The notes: generated by a model not told the origin, from the sequence alone. Shown: positions 14,824 to 22,356, numbered from the stretch's first letter. The stretch: DNA of 24,091 nucleotides from UBA6544 sp049601975 (GCA_049601975.1 JBMYRC010000057.1:1-24091), one strand, 5' to 3'. Made by a program: numbers and translations.

Positions 14824-16479
14824 ATGGGTAAAGTTACCGGCGCCACTTTGATGGCGCGCGAACTTAAAAAACAAGGTGTCGACTATATGTTCGGCATTGT
14901 CGGATTTCCGGTGCAGCCGATTGCCGCCGCCGCGCAGGAAGAGGGCATTCAGTATGTAGGCATGCGGAACGAGCAATCGGCATCCTATGCCGCGCAAGCG
15001 GTCGGCTATATGACTGGACGGCCAGGTGCCTGCCTCACCGTTTCCGGCCCTGGCGTTGTCCACGGTCTAGCCGGCCTCGCAAATGCGCAGCAGAACTTCT
15101 GGCCGATGATCATGATCGGTGGTGCTTCGCCGACATATCAAAACGGCATGGGCGCGTTCCAGGAAGAGCGTCAGGTTCAGATCGCGTCTCCGTTTTGCAA
15201 GTTCGCCCACGCGGTCGAGCACGTACATCGCATCCCGTTCTATGTGGAACTGGCGGTGCGCCAATCGATCTATGGCCGCCCCGGCGCCGTCTATCTCGAT
15301 ATGCCGGATGACATCATCAACGGCGAGGTCGAGGAAGAAGACGCGGTAGAGACCGCCGTCATTCCGGAGGCGCCACGCATGCAAGCGATGCCGGAGGATG
15401 TGGAGAAGGCTCTTGATGTTCTGGAAGACGCGAAGAATCCGGTCGTCATCGTCGGTAAAGGCATGGCCTGGTCGCGGGCCGAGGACGAAGTGCGCGCCTT
15501 TATCGAGCGCACGCAACTGCCGTTCTTGGCCTCACCGCTCGGCAAGGGTGTCATGGACGACAATCACCCGCTGTCCGTCGGCGCGGCGCGCAGCCACGCG
15601 CTGAAGGAAGCCGATGTAATCTTCGTGATGGGTGCGCGTCTCAATTGGATCATGCACTACGGCATGTCGCCCCGTTTCAAGAAGGGCGTGCGGATCATTC
15701 AACTCGATATCTCGGCTGAATCCATCGGCAATAACGTTCCGACGGAAGTCGGGCTCGTCGGCGACGGTAAGGCCATCGTCGGGCAGCTCAACAAGGCGCT
15801 CGAAGAGCGCCAATGGTTCTACCCCTCGGATACGGACTGGCACAAAGCCATTGCCGAGAAGGCCAAAGGAAATGCCGAATCCATTCAACCGATGATCGAC
15901 GACAATTCATCGCCAACCAACTACTACCGTGCACTCAAGGATATCCGTGAATGGATGCCCGAGAATGCGGTAATTGTCGGCGAGGGTGCCAATACTATGG
16001 ATATCGGTCGCACCCAGCTGCCGAACGCCAACCCGCGTCTGCGCCTCGATGCGGGCAGTTACGGCACGATGGGTATCGGTATGGGCTTTGCCATCGCCGC
16101 TGCCGTTGTCCATCCGGAACGGCCAATCGTCTCGGTCTCTGGTGATTCCGCCATCGGTTTCTCCGGCATGGAGATCGAGACCGCATGCCGCCTCGGCCTG
16201 CCGGTGAAGATCGTCGTGCTGAACAATGGCGGTATCGGCAGCGGTATCGAGGAGTTCCCGAAGGACGAGCCCCTGCCACCGCGGGTCCTCACTATGGGGC
16301 CGAGCTACGAGAAAATGATGGAAGCCTTTGGCGGCAAAGGTTGGTACGTTGAAGATCCGGCGGACCTGCGCGGTGCCCTCGACGAAGCTATGGCCCATGA
16401 CGGCCCGGCCCTCGTTAATGTCCGTCTGCACCACGCTGCTGGACGTAAGCCGCAGCAATTCGGCTGGCTGACGACTTAA
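14824..16479 (+). CDS. ThDP-dependent 2-hydroxyacyl-CoA lyase / oxalyl-CoA decarboxylase family enzyme
   Basis: A 551-residue thiamine-diphosphate enzyme. The N-terminal Pyr domain has MFGIVGFPV and the catalytic glutamate E50 in GMRNEQSA. Conserved blocks include RPGACLTVSGPGVVHGLAGLAN, MGAFQE, SIYGRPGAVYLDMP, GARLNWIMHYG and VGEGANTMDIGR. The ThDP motif runs from GDS (440-442) to NN (467-468). These blocks follow human HACL1 closely, including the C-terminal RKPQQFGWLT, more than oxalyl-CoA decarboxylase (which has DYEE where this has AFQE). The expected reaction is cleavage of a 2-hydroxyacyl-CoA to formyl-CoA plus an aldehyde. The tyrosine usual in NNxGIYxG is a glycine here (GGIGSG). The ATG at 14824 is preferred because GGAGAG precedes it; ATG 14812 is possible. 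It converges on a class III CoA-transferase. Confidence 0.88.
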   Translation: MGKVTGATLMARELKKQGVDYMFGIVGFPVQPIAAAAQEEGIQYVGMRNEQSASYAAQAVGYMTGRPGACLTVSGPGVVHGLAGLANAQQNFWPMIMIGGASPTYQNGMGAFQEERQVQIASPFCKFAHAVEHVHRIPFYVELAVRQSIYGRPGAVYLDMPDDIINGEVEEEDAVETAVIPEAPRMQAMPEDVEKALDVLEDAKNPVVIVGKGMAWSRAEDEVRAFIERTQLPFLASPLGKGVMDDNHPLSVGAARSHALKEADVIFVMGARLNWIMHYGMSPRFKKGVRIIQLDISAESIGNNVPTEVGLVGDGKAIVGQLNKALEERQWFYPSDTDWHKAIAEKAKGNAESIQPMIDDNSSPTNYYRALKDIREWMPENAVIVGEGANTMDIGRTQLPNANPRLRLDAGSYGTMGIGMGFAIAAAVVHPERPIVSVSGDSAIGFSGMEIETACRLGLPVKIVVLNNGGIGSGIEEFPKDEPLPPRVLTMGPSYEKMMEAFGGKGWYVEDPADLRGALDEAMAHDGPALVNVRLHHAAGRKPQQFGWLTT

Positions 16480-16486
16480 GTCTTTA

Positions 16487-16523
16487 CTCCGCTCCCTCTC
16501 CCGCATGCGGGAAGGGAGCGGAG
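16487..16523. terminator. strong hairpin between convergent genes (bidirectional terminator / REP-like)
   Basis: CTCCGCTCCCT (16487-16497) pairs perfectly with AGGGAGCGGAG (16513-16523), and the interior TCCCGCATGCGGGA (16499-16512) is itself a perfect palindrome. The whole forms about 18 base pairs with one bulged C at 16498. It sits 8 nt after the ThDP-enzyme stop and 64 nt past the stop of the convergent CoA-transferase. There is no clear T-run on either side, so it may work as an mRNA-stabilising or REP-like structure rather than a classical terminator. Confidence 0.6.
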
Positions 16524-16555
16524 ACAGTTTATAAGTACTCTCCCGTATGCAGGGG
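16496..16555. repeat. two copies of a CTCTCCCGCATGCGGG-type element
   Basis: CTCTCCCGCATGCGGGA at 16496-16512 is followed by a degenerate copy, CTCTCCCGTATGCAGGGG, at 16538-16555. The first copy is the core of the large hairpin. The CCCTCTCCCGC-N-GCGGGAG type of palindrome is, to my recollection, a common dispersed intergenic repeat in proteobacteria. Confidence 0.5.
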
Positions 16556-16587
16556 TCTAGCGCGTTAGTGCCGGGAGGGAATGGGTT

Positions 16588-17817
16588 CTATATCTCACCC
16601 CGTTCCCGCATCCCCTTGACCTCATCCGCTTCCATGCCGAGCCATTCGCCGTAGACGTCCTCGTTATTGCTGCCGTGTACGGGTGCCGGTTTGATCGGGA
16701 CGTGGCTGCCCGACATCTGTAGTGGCCATCCAGCGACGGTAACCTTGCCGCGCTCCGGCTGTTCGATTTCTTGCATCATGCCGCGCTTCAGGAAATCTTC
16801 GTCGCGCATCAGCTCATGCGTATTGTAGACCGCACCACAGGGCACTTTCTGGCTGGCGATGGCTTCCATGACCTCGGTCTTTGTGTGCTGCATGGTCCAG
16901 TCGGTGATTGCTTTGTCGACCTCGGCCTGATGTTGGAAGCGTAGGTCGCCATTTGCCAGACGCGGGTCGTCGATCATGTCTGAGCGGCCGATGACTTGGC
17001 AGAGCCGCTTCCAATGATCTTCGTTGCCGCGTGAGCAGAAGATATAGCAGTAATCATCGAGCCCTCCCGGCTTGCAGGGATAGAGCCCGCCGGGCGCGGT
17101 GCCGGAGACCCCATTGCCGCCTCGCGGCAAGACGTCGTCGCGGGCCGCTTGGCGGCTCATCGGTGTGCGGCAATAGTTCAGCATGGCGTCGCGCATGGCG
17201 ATCTGGATGTGCTGGCCGTTGCCGGTGGTAACTCGCTGGAACAGTGCCGCGATGATGCCCATCGCCAACAACATGCCAGTGCCGGTATCGCCGACGGTGG
17301 AGCCGGGCCGGATCGGCGGTTCGTCAGGCATACCGTTGATGCCCATCGTACCCCCTGTCGCCTGGGCGATCATATCGAAGGAAAGATAGTCCGCATGTTT
17401 ACTATCGGGCGCGAATCCTTTGACCTGCGCGAAGATGATGCGCGGATTAATAGCCTTCAGACGCGGGTAGTCGAAACCGAGCCGCGCAAAGGTGCCCGGC
17501 GCCATGTTCTCAATCACCACGTCGGCCTGCTCGATCATCTTGGTGAGCAGCGCCTTGCCTTCGTCGCTCTTCAGGTTGCAGGTCACGCTGCGTTTGTTGA
17601 GGTTGTAATAAACGAAATATGTGGAATCCACGCCGGGCATGTCGGTGAAGCCCCAGCGGCCGGGCTCGCCCCGTTTCGGCTCCTCTACCTTCACGACATC
17701 CGCGCCCAACCAAGCAAGCGCTTCCGTACAGGATGGTCCCGCTTCGAATTGCGTTAGGTCAACGACTTTGATGCCGTTCAATGCCGGCAGTGTTTCGGTG
17801 GTCATCATATCGTTCAT
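16588..17817 (-). CDS. class III CoA-transferase (CaiB/BaiF family)
   Basis: Transfers CoA between carboxylic acids through an enzyme-bound aspartyl intermediate. The 409-residue protein matches the family length. The N-terminal GIKVVDLTQFEAGPSCTE.LA.LGADVVKVE block is diagnostic. The proposed catalytic aspartate is D177 in GSTVGDTGTGM, the position of D169 in formyl-CoA transferase, and FQRVTTGNGQHI follows. The start is ATG 17817 with GAGG upstream. It is convergent with the ThDP enzyme. The Oxc/Frc analogy suggests it could load CoA from formyl-CoA onto the lyase substrate, but family members handle many acids and the actual one cannot be read off. Confidence 0.92.
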   Translation of the reverse strand: MNDMMTTETLPALNGIKVVDLTQFEAGPSCTEALAWLGADVVKVEEPKRGEPGRWGFTDMPGVDSTYFVYYNLNKRSVTCNLKSDEGKALLTKMIEQADVVIENMAPGTFARLGFDYPRLKAINPRIIFAQVKGFAPDSKHADYLSFDMIAQATGGTMGINGMPDEPPIRPGSTVGDTGTGMLLAMGIIAALFQRVTTGNGQHIQIAMRDAMLNYCRTPMSRQAARDDVLPRGGNGVSGTAPGGLYPCKPGGLDDYCYIFCSRGNEDHWKRLCQVIGRSDMIDDPRLANGDLRFQHQAEVDKAITDWTMQHTKTEVMEAIASQKVPCGAVYNTHELMRDEDFLKRGMMQEIEQPERGKVTVAGWPLQMSGSHVPIKPAPVHGSNNEDVYGEWLGMEADEVKGMRERGEI

Positions 17818-17943
17818 GGAGTGTTCCTCGCGGCTGAGTGCGTTGCGCGGTCATGGGACGAACCGTGTCATTACTCAGATGTACGGAATAGGCAGGCTGT
17901 CAACGGTCTCTGCCGCTCCCGTTGCTCGCTGGGAGAGCCGAAA

Positions 17944-17963
17944 ATTGACGTGTTTCAGTCAAT
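17944..17963. promoter_or_regulatory. palindrome ATTGAC-N8-GTCAAT with possible promoter
   Basis: A 6-bp perfect inverted repeat (17944-17949 and 17958-17963) lies in the 176-nt divergent region between the CoA-transferase and the TPR gene. TTGACG at 17945-17950 could serve as a -35 box for the plus-strand genes, with a poor -10 (AAAATT at 17968-17973, spacing 17). This could be a repressor site over a promoter, but nothing else supports it. Confidence 0.3.
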
Positions 17964-17993
17964 GTCAAAAATTTTCGACACAATCTTTGATTT

Positions 17994-18410
17994 ATGAAGG
18001 CCCTGGAGCATCAGTCACAAAACGCCGATTCGGAAGCATTACTCGAGTTCTTTAACGGAGAGCTCTATCGTTACCGGGATAAGGATGGTGATCGCGAGAG
18101 CGCCGTAGAGGCGTACGAACAGGCCATAGGCGCCGGAACACCGCCAACGGAACTCTATCGGTCACTTGGCCTCGTCCTATGGGATTTGAAGGATCATTCA
18201 AAGGCGGTAGAGGCTTTCACACAATATTTGTCGAAAGCGCCCGATGCGGACGATCAGGAAATGATTATGTCGTATATCAACGAGCTTACTATGGGGAAAA
18301 ATGAGAAAACTATTCACTTCTATTTTCCTAATTTGTGCCGTAACTGCGTGCACGCAATTCTCCCTCTTGGAACCGAAGCACACCTAAATTGGGGACGCGT
18401 ACAGCGTTGA
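17994..18410 (+). pseudogene. TPR-domain gene, probably damaged (5' truncated and frameshifted at its 3' end)
   Basis: The frame encodes two TPR-like helical pairs (SEALLEFFNGELYRYR, ESAVEAYEQAIGAG; ELYRSLGLVLWDLKDHSKAVEAFTQYLSKAP). This resembles the C-terminal TPR end of larger proteins, such as some M48 metallopeptidases (from memory). The ATG at 17994 has no ribosome binding site, and a TGA lies one codon upstream. After about residue 104 the frame reads 110 nt into the next gene's signal-peptide region and gives an unlikely C terminus. One more A in the A5 run at 18297-18301 would make the protein stop at TGA overlapping the next ATG (ATGA), as expected for a coupled gene. Truncation and frameshift are inferences. 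Confidence 0.5.
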
Positions 18411-18864
18411 CCCGCAGATCGCCTGGAGTAAGCGGAGTGTTGGTCACAATGAGATATGGACGGTGGATGGCCCCGCCTTGCAGGAGGTTCGCTTCATTCT
18501 TGGTGTGGGTAAAGGCGACACTCTTTTCGCCTCTCAAGGTTTAGCGGCGCCGGAGAACTGGCCGAAACTTACGAAGTTCCAGCGGCCGTCCGAAGTCGTC
18601 GATTTTTTCGTCGACAGTTTGGTCGCAACGAAAGCCAATGATGTTCAGACGAAAGGCCTAAGGCCCACTAAATTTGGGACGAACGATGGATTTCGCTTTG
18701 AATTCAGCTTTAACCGTAACGGATTGAATTTCGACGGCGTCGGTGTCGGCACGACGATCGATTCCGAAGTCCATATGGTGCTTTATATTGCAACGCAACT
18801 TCACTATTTCGAACGGTATCGCCAAGAGTTCGAAGCGATTATTAAGTCGATCTCAGCGGTATAA
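18301..18864 (+). pseudogene. lipoprotein gene interrupted by an in-frame TAA
   Basis: From ATG 18301 the frame gives a lipoprotein signal (MRKLFTSIFLICAVTAC, lipobox VTAC at codons 14-17), then TQFSLLEPKHT and TAA at 18385-18387. The same frame continues without another stop to 18864 with protein-like sequence (IGDAYSVDPQIAWSK, EIWTVDGPALQEVRFILGVG, ending in FEAIIKSISAV). An intact product would be a lipoprotein of about 187 residues. A restart at GTG 18463 would lack export. I do not recognise the family; periplasmic-facing attachment to the membrane is predicted from the lipobox. It ends convergently with ychF. The stop is either a nonsense mutation or a base-call error. Confidence 0.7.
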
Positions 18865-18900
18865 GTCGATGTCTAAAGCGCAAGGTGGTCTATTGGTCCG

Positions 18901-20001
18901 TTAGACATTGAACCGGAACAGGATGATATCGGCATCTTGGACCGTGTAGTCCCGGCCTTCGAGCCGCATCTTACCTGTGTCCTTCGCGCCTTGTTCGCCG
19001 TCACACTCGATGAAGTCGTCAAAAGCGATGGTTTCGGCGGCAATAAACCCGCGCTCGAAATCGGTATGAATCTTACCGGCCGCAGGAGCCGCTGTGGTAC
19101 CCTCGGATACCGTCCAGGCCCGACTTTCCTTCGGTCCTGATGTGAAATATGTCACCAATTTCAATAACCTGTACCCAGCCCGGATGACCCGGTCGAGACC
19201 GGCTTCCGATAGACCGAGCGATTCCAGATACTCGGCCTTCTCTTCTGCATCTCCGAGCTGTGAGACTTCCGCCTCAATCGCGGCGGATACAACAACCGTT
19301 TCGGCACCTTCTTTGGCAGCCATGGCTTCGACCGCTTGCGAATGGGCATTGCCGTCGGCGGCGCAGTCTTCCTCGACATTGCAGGCATAGAGCATTGGTT
19401 TTGCCGTGAGGAGATTTAGCTGTCGGAAAATTGGCATCTCACCGGCTGAAACCTCGACCGTGCGGGCGGGTAGACCTTCACGCAGGGCGGCGAGGACCGG
19501 TTCCATCACAGCGAATTGCTGTTTGGCTTCTTTCTCTCCTTGGCGGGCGCGTTTCTCAATAGGCTCGATCCGGCGCTCGATACTCTCCAAATCGGACAAC
19601 AGTAGTTCGGTCATGACCGTCTCGGCGTCGCGGACCGGGTCAATCGAGCCTTCCACATGGGTGATATTTTCGTCCTCGAAGCAGCGCAGCACCATGACGA
19701 TGGCGTCTACTTCACGGATATTCGCGAGAAACTTATTGCCGAGCCCTTCGCCCTTCGAAGCGCCCCGCACGAGACCGGCAATGTCGACGAATTCGAGGAA
19801 TGTCGGCACCGTTTTGGCGGACTTGGAAATACCGCTGATCCGCTCCAACCGTTCGTCGGGTACCGGCACACGCCCGACATTTGGCTCGATCGTGCAGAAC
19901 GGATAATTCGCCGCTTCCGCCGAAACGGTTTCGGTCAGGGCGTTGAATAGTGTCGATTTACCGACATTCGGTAGTCCGACGATGCCGCAATTAAATCCCA
20001 T
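18901..20001 (-). CDS. ychF: redox-regulated ATPase YchF (OLA1 family)
   Basis: An Obg-family P-loop protein that hydrolyses ATP rather than GTP and associates with ribosomes; it is linked to translation and oxidative-stress responses. In the 366-residue protein the G1 loop is GLPNVGKS (9-16), DIAGLVRGASKGEGLGNKFL holds the switch II region, and NVEE (near residue 204) replaces the NKxD guanine motif, as in this ATP-specific branch. The C-terminal TGS domain (about 280-366) includes FIAAETIAFDDF and ends in DADIILFRFNV. The start lies inside the end of pth (11-nt overlap) with GAGGAG as ribosome binding site. It is the last gene of prs-rplY-pth-ychF. Confidence 0.97.
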   Translation of the reverse strand: MGFNCGIVGLPNVGKSTLFNALTETVSAEAANYPFCTIEPNVGRVPVPDERLERISGISKSAKTVPTFLEFVDIAGLVRGASKGEGLGNKFLANIREVDAIVMVLRCFEDENITHVEGSIDPVRDAETVMTELLLSDLESIERRIEPIEKRARQGEKEAKQQFAVMEPVLAALREGLPARTVEVSAGEMPIFRQLNLLTAKPMLYACNVEEDCAADGNAHSQAVEAMAAKEGAETVVVSAAIEAEVSQLGDAEEKAEYLESLGLSEAGLDRVIRAGYRLLKLVTYFTSGPKESRAWTVSEGTTAAPAAGKIHTDFERGFIAAETIAFDDFIECDGEQGAKDTGKMRLEGRDYTVQDADIILFRFNV

Positions 20002-20614
20002 CGTCGTTCTCCTCTGCGCCTTTCGACGGTTTCTTTTCGGGTGGTGGTTTGATCGCCAAGGCGACCTTGGTCATGAAGGCGTTGTGTTGATCGGGATTGG
20101 CGAGCATCGGCGCGGCGTTGCCGATCGCGTCAATCAGCGTCGATAAATCCGCTTCCTCCGCTTTTGCGAAATCGGAGAGAACATGGCCATGCACGCGGGT
20201 CTTGTCGCCAGGATGGCCGATGCCGAGCCGGATTCGCGTAAAATTATTGCCGAAGTGGGCGTCGATACTGCGCAATCCGTTATGTCCGGCGTGGCCGCCA
20301 CCTTGTTTGATGCGAACTTTTCCGAAGGCCAGATCTAGCTCGTCATGCAGCACGACGACGTCCTCTGGGGCGAGTTTGAAGAACCGCGCGGCCTCGCCGA
20401 CGGCGCGCCCGGACTCGTTCATGAAGGTTGTTGGTTTCATCGCCATTACCTTCTCGCCGCCAAAATGGCCTTCCGCAGTGAGAGCCTGGAACCGGCCACG
20501 CCACGCGGCAAAGGAATGGCGGCGGACAATCTCGTCCACCGCCATGAACCCAATATTGTGGCGATTTCTCTCGTATTTGGGGCCGGGATTGCCCAAGCCC
20601 ACGAGCAGTAACAT
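19991..20614 (-). CDS. pth: peptidyl-tRNA hydrolase
   Basis: Releases tRNA from peptidyl-tRNAs that drop off ribosomes. In the 207-residue protein the residues matching the E. coli active site are N9 and H19 (GLGNPGPKYERNRHNIGF), N66 in KPTTFMNESG, D91 in VLHDELDL and N112 in GGGHAGHNGLRSI. The C terminus has a charged extension (PPPEKKPSKGAEENDDG) beyond the usual about 190 residues. The gene starts 12 nt after the rplY stop and overlaps the ychF start, a conserved alphaproteobacterial order. Confidence 0.97.
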   Translation of the reverse strand: MLLLVGLGNPGPKYERNRHNIGFMAVDEIVRRHSFAAWRGRFQALTAEGHFGGEKVMAMKPTTFMNESGRAVGEAARFFKLAPEDVVVLHDELDLAFGKVRIKQGGGHAGHNGLRSIDAHFGNNFTRIRLGIGHPGDKTRVHGHVLSDFAKAEEADLSTLIDAIGNAAPMLANPDQHNAFMTKVALAIKPPPEKKPSKGAEENDDGI

Positions 20615-20626
20615 GAAACGGCCCGC

Positions 20627-21283
20627 CTACTCCTCGGTGTCTTCGGCTGCATCCTCTTCGGCTGCACCCTCTTCGCCTTCTTCGCCTTCTTCGCCCTCGG
20701 TCGTATCTTCCTCGACGACGACGGTCGGCGCGGCGATGGTGGCAATGGTGAAATCACGGTCGGTAATCGTCGGCTCGACACCGTCCGGCAGTTTAACCAT
20801 GCTGATATGCACACCGTCGCCGATTTCGAGACCGGTGAGATCGATTTCGATTTCGTTCGGGATATCGTCAACGCGACAGTAGAACTCGATCGCGCGGCGT
20901 ACAATGTTGAGAACGCCGCCACGCTTCAGGCCGGGGCACTCTTCTTCGTTGATGAAAACAACTGCCACTTCGACGGCGAGTTTCGTAGCCGCGGTTACCC
21001 GCAGGAAATCCACATGCAGCGCGCGGTCCGTCACCGGGTGGTATTGTACGTCACGCGGCAGGACGCGCTCGCCCTTGCCGATGTCGAGCGTATACACCGT
21101 GGAAAACAATTGTCCGGAATTCATTTCGCGCAGCAGGCTCTTGGGTTCGACGGAAATGAGCACAGGATCCGCTTTGCCGCCGTATATTACGGCAGGAATG
21201 CGTCCCGCACGCCGTTCCGCACGAGCTGCCCCCTTACCGGCCCGATCACGCGCCGTAACCGCCAATGTACTGGCTTCGGCCAT
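20627..21283 (-). CDS. rplY: 50S ribosomal protein bL25, long CTC form
   Basis: Binds 5S rRNA in the large subunit. The 218-residue protein has the N-terminal L25 domain (about 1-95, with GKGAARAERRAGRIPAVIYGG), a C-terminal TL5-type beta domain (about 100-185, with the conserved NIVRRAIEFYCRVDDIPNEI region) and a strongly acidic tail. The tail is coded by an in-frame 9-nt repeat (GEEGEEGEEG), which is prone to length variation. AAGGAGAAGTACC precedes the start. It follows prs by 96 nt and precedes pth by 12 nt. Confidence 0.96.
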   Translation of the reverse strand: MAEASTLAVTARDRAGKGAARAERRAGRIPAVIYGGKADPVLISVEPKSLLREMNSGQLFSTVYTLDIGKGERVLPRDVQYHPVTDRALHVDFLRVTAATKLAVEVAVVFINEEECPGLKRGGVLNIVRRAIEFYCRVDDIPNEIEIDLTGLEIGDGVHISMVKLPDGVEPTITDRDFTIATIAAPTVVVEEDTTEGEEGEEGEEGAAEEDAAEDTEE

Positions 21284-21309
21284 GGTACTTCTCCTTAGTC
21301 AGGTAAATT

Positions 21310-21338
21310 CGGCACAGCCTCCAGGGGTGCTGTCGCCG
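21310..21338 (-). promoter_or_regulatory. hairpin in the prs-rplY spacer
   Basis: On the minus strand CGGCgACAGC and GCTGTGCCG form a 9-bp stem with one bulge around a 10-nt loop, 27 nt before the rplY ATG. It is followed by AATTTACC rather than a T-run, so it is not an obvious terminator. It could be an attenuator or autoregulatory element for bL25, which I cannot test here. Confidence 0.3.
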
Positions 21339-21379
21339 CAGTTTCTAATTCGACCGGGTGAATAGTGCGTTACAGCGAA

Positions 21380-22315
21380 TTAGTCAAACAGACTCGACAC
21401 TGATTGCGAGTTGCTTATCCGTAAGATCGCCTCCGCCAACAGCGGCGCGATGGTGATCTGACGGATGTTTTGCGCGACCCGTACAGCTTCCGTCGCCAGA
21501 ATGCTGTCCGTCGTGACCATCATTTCGATCGGCGAGGACGATACCCGTGCCACGGCACCGCCGGATAGCACACCGTGGGTCACGTAAGCGTGGACAGATT
21601 TCGCACCCGCTTCCATCAAGGCGCCGGCCGCGTTACAGAGCGTGCCGGCGGAATCGACGATATCGTCGACCAGGACACAACGTCGGCCTTTGACATCGCC
21701 AATGATGTTCATGACTTCGGAGACGCCGGCACGCTCGCGGCGCTTGTCGATAATGGCAAGATCGGCGTCGATCCGCCGGGCTACGGCCCGTGCCCTGACC
21801 ACGCCGCCGACATCGGGAGAGACGATAATGGTCTCTTCATCGCCGGTGACGGTCTCCGAGATGTCGCGACCGAAGACCGGTTCGGCGTAAAGGTTGTCCG
21901 TCGGAATATCAAAGAAGCCTTGTATCTGTGTCGCGTGCAAATCCATGGTCAGCACGCGGTCGGCACCAGCGGTTGTAATCAGGTTGGCGACCAATTTTGC
22001 CGAGATTGGCGTGCGCGGGCCGGTCTTACGGTCTTGCCGGGCATAGCCGAAATAAGGGATGACAGCTGTGATCCGATGCGCCGACCCGCGTTTTAAGGCG
22101 TCGATCGCAACCAGAAGTTCCATCAGATTATCGTTCGCCGGATAACTCGTCGATTGAACGACGAAGACGTCCTCGCCGCGGACGTTCTCCAAGATTTCGA
22201 CGAAAACTTCCATATCCGAAAACCGGCGCACTGCGGCTTGAGTGAGCGGTACATTTAAATAGGCCGATATCGCTTCCGCCAAAGGGCGATTGCTGTTGCA
22301 AGGCAAGATTTTCAT
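21380..22315 (-). CDS. prs: ribose-phosphate pyrophosphokinase (PRPP synthetase)
   Basis: Makes PRPP from ribose-5-phosphate and ATP for nucleotide, His and Trp synthesis. In the 311-residue protein, PYFGYARQDRKTGPRTPISAKLVANL carries the ATP-binding region. The divalent-cation motif is DLHATQIQGFFDIPTDNL (125-142), and the PRPP-binding signature is VDDIVDSAGTL (216-226). Length is normal for class I enzymes. GGGAG precedes the ATG at 22315 and a good promoter lies 40-70 nt upstream. It heads prs-rplY-pth-ychF. Confidence 0.97.
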   Translation of the reverse strand: MKILPCNSNRPLAEAISAYLNVPLTQAAVRRFSDMEVFVEILENVRGEDVFVVQSTSYPANDNLMELLVAIDALKRGSAHRITAVIPYFGYARQDRKTGPRTPISAKLVANLITTAGADRVLTMDLHATQIQGFFDIPTDNLYAEPVFGRDISETVTGDEETIIVSPDVGGVVRARAVARRIDADLAIIDKRRERAGVSEVMNIIGDVKGRRCVLVDDIVDSAGTLCNAAGALMEAGAKSVHAYVTHGVLSGGAVARVSSSPIEMMVTTDSILATEAVRVAQNIRQITIAPLLAEAILRISNSQSVSSLFD

Positions 22316-22356
22316 ATGGAACGTCTCCCAAAGACCGCTGCTGCTCGGGCCGGGTC

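Noticed and set aside
15907..16506. Long antisense frames opposite the lyase gene (for example 15907-16506 and 15067-15516, minus strand)
   Set aside because: They mirror a gene with clear family motifs and have no recognisable protein features; antisense open frames are expected in coding DNA of this GC content.
3115..18387. Reading the two internal TAA codons as recoded sense codons
   Set aside because: TAA ends several intact genes here, including cca, petA, petB, the MFS gene and the SDR, and no TAA lies inside a core gene. A recoded genetic code does not fit.
20665..20700. A 9-nt tandem repeat as a mobile or regulatory element
   Set aside because: It encodes the GEEGEEGEEG acidic tail of bL25 in frame, a normal low-complexity feature of the CTC form.
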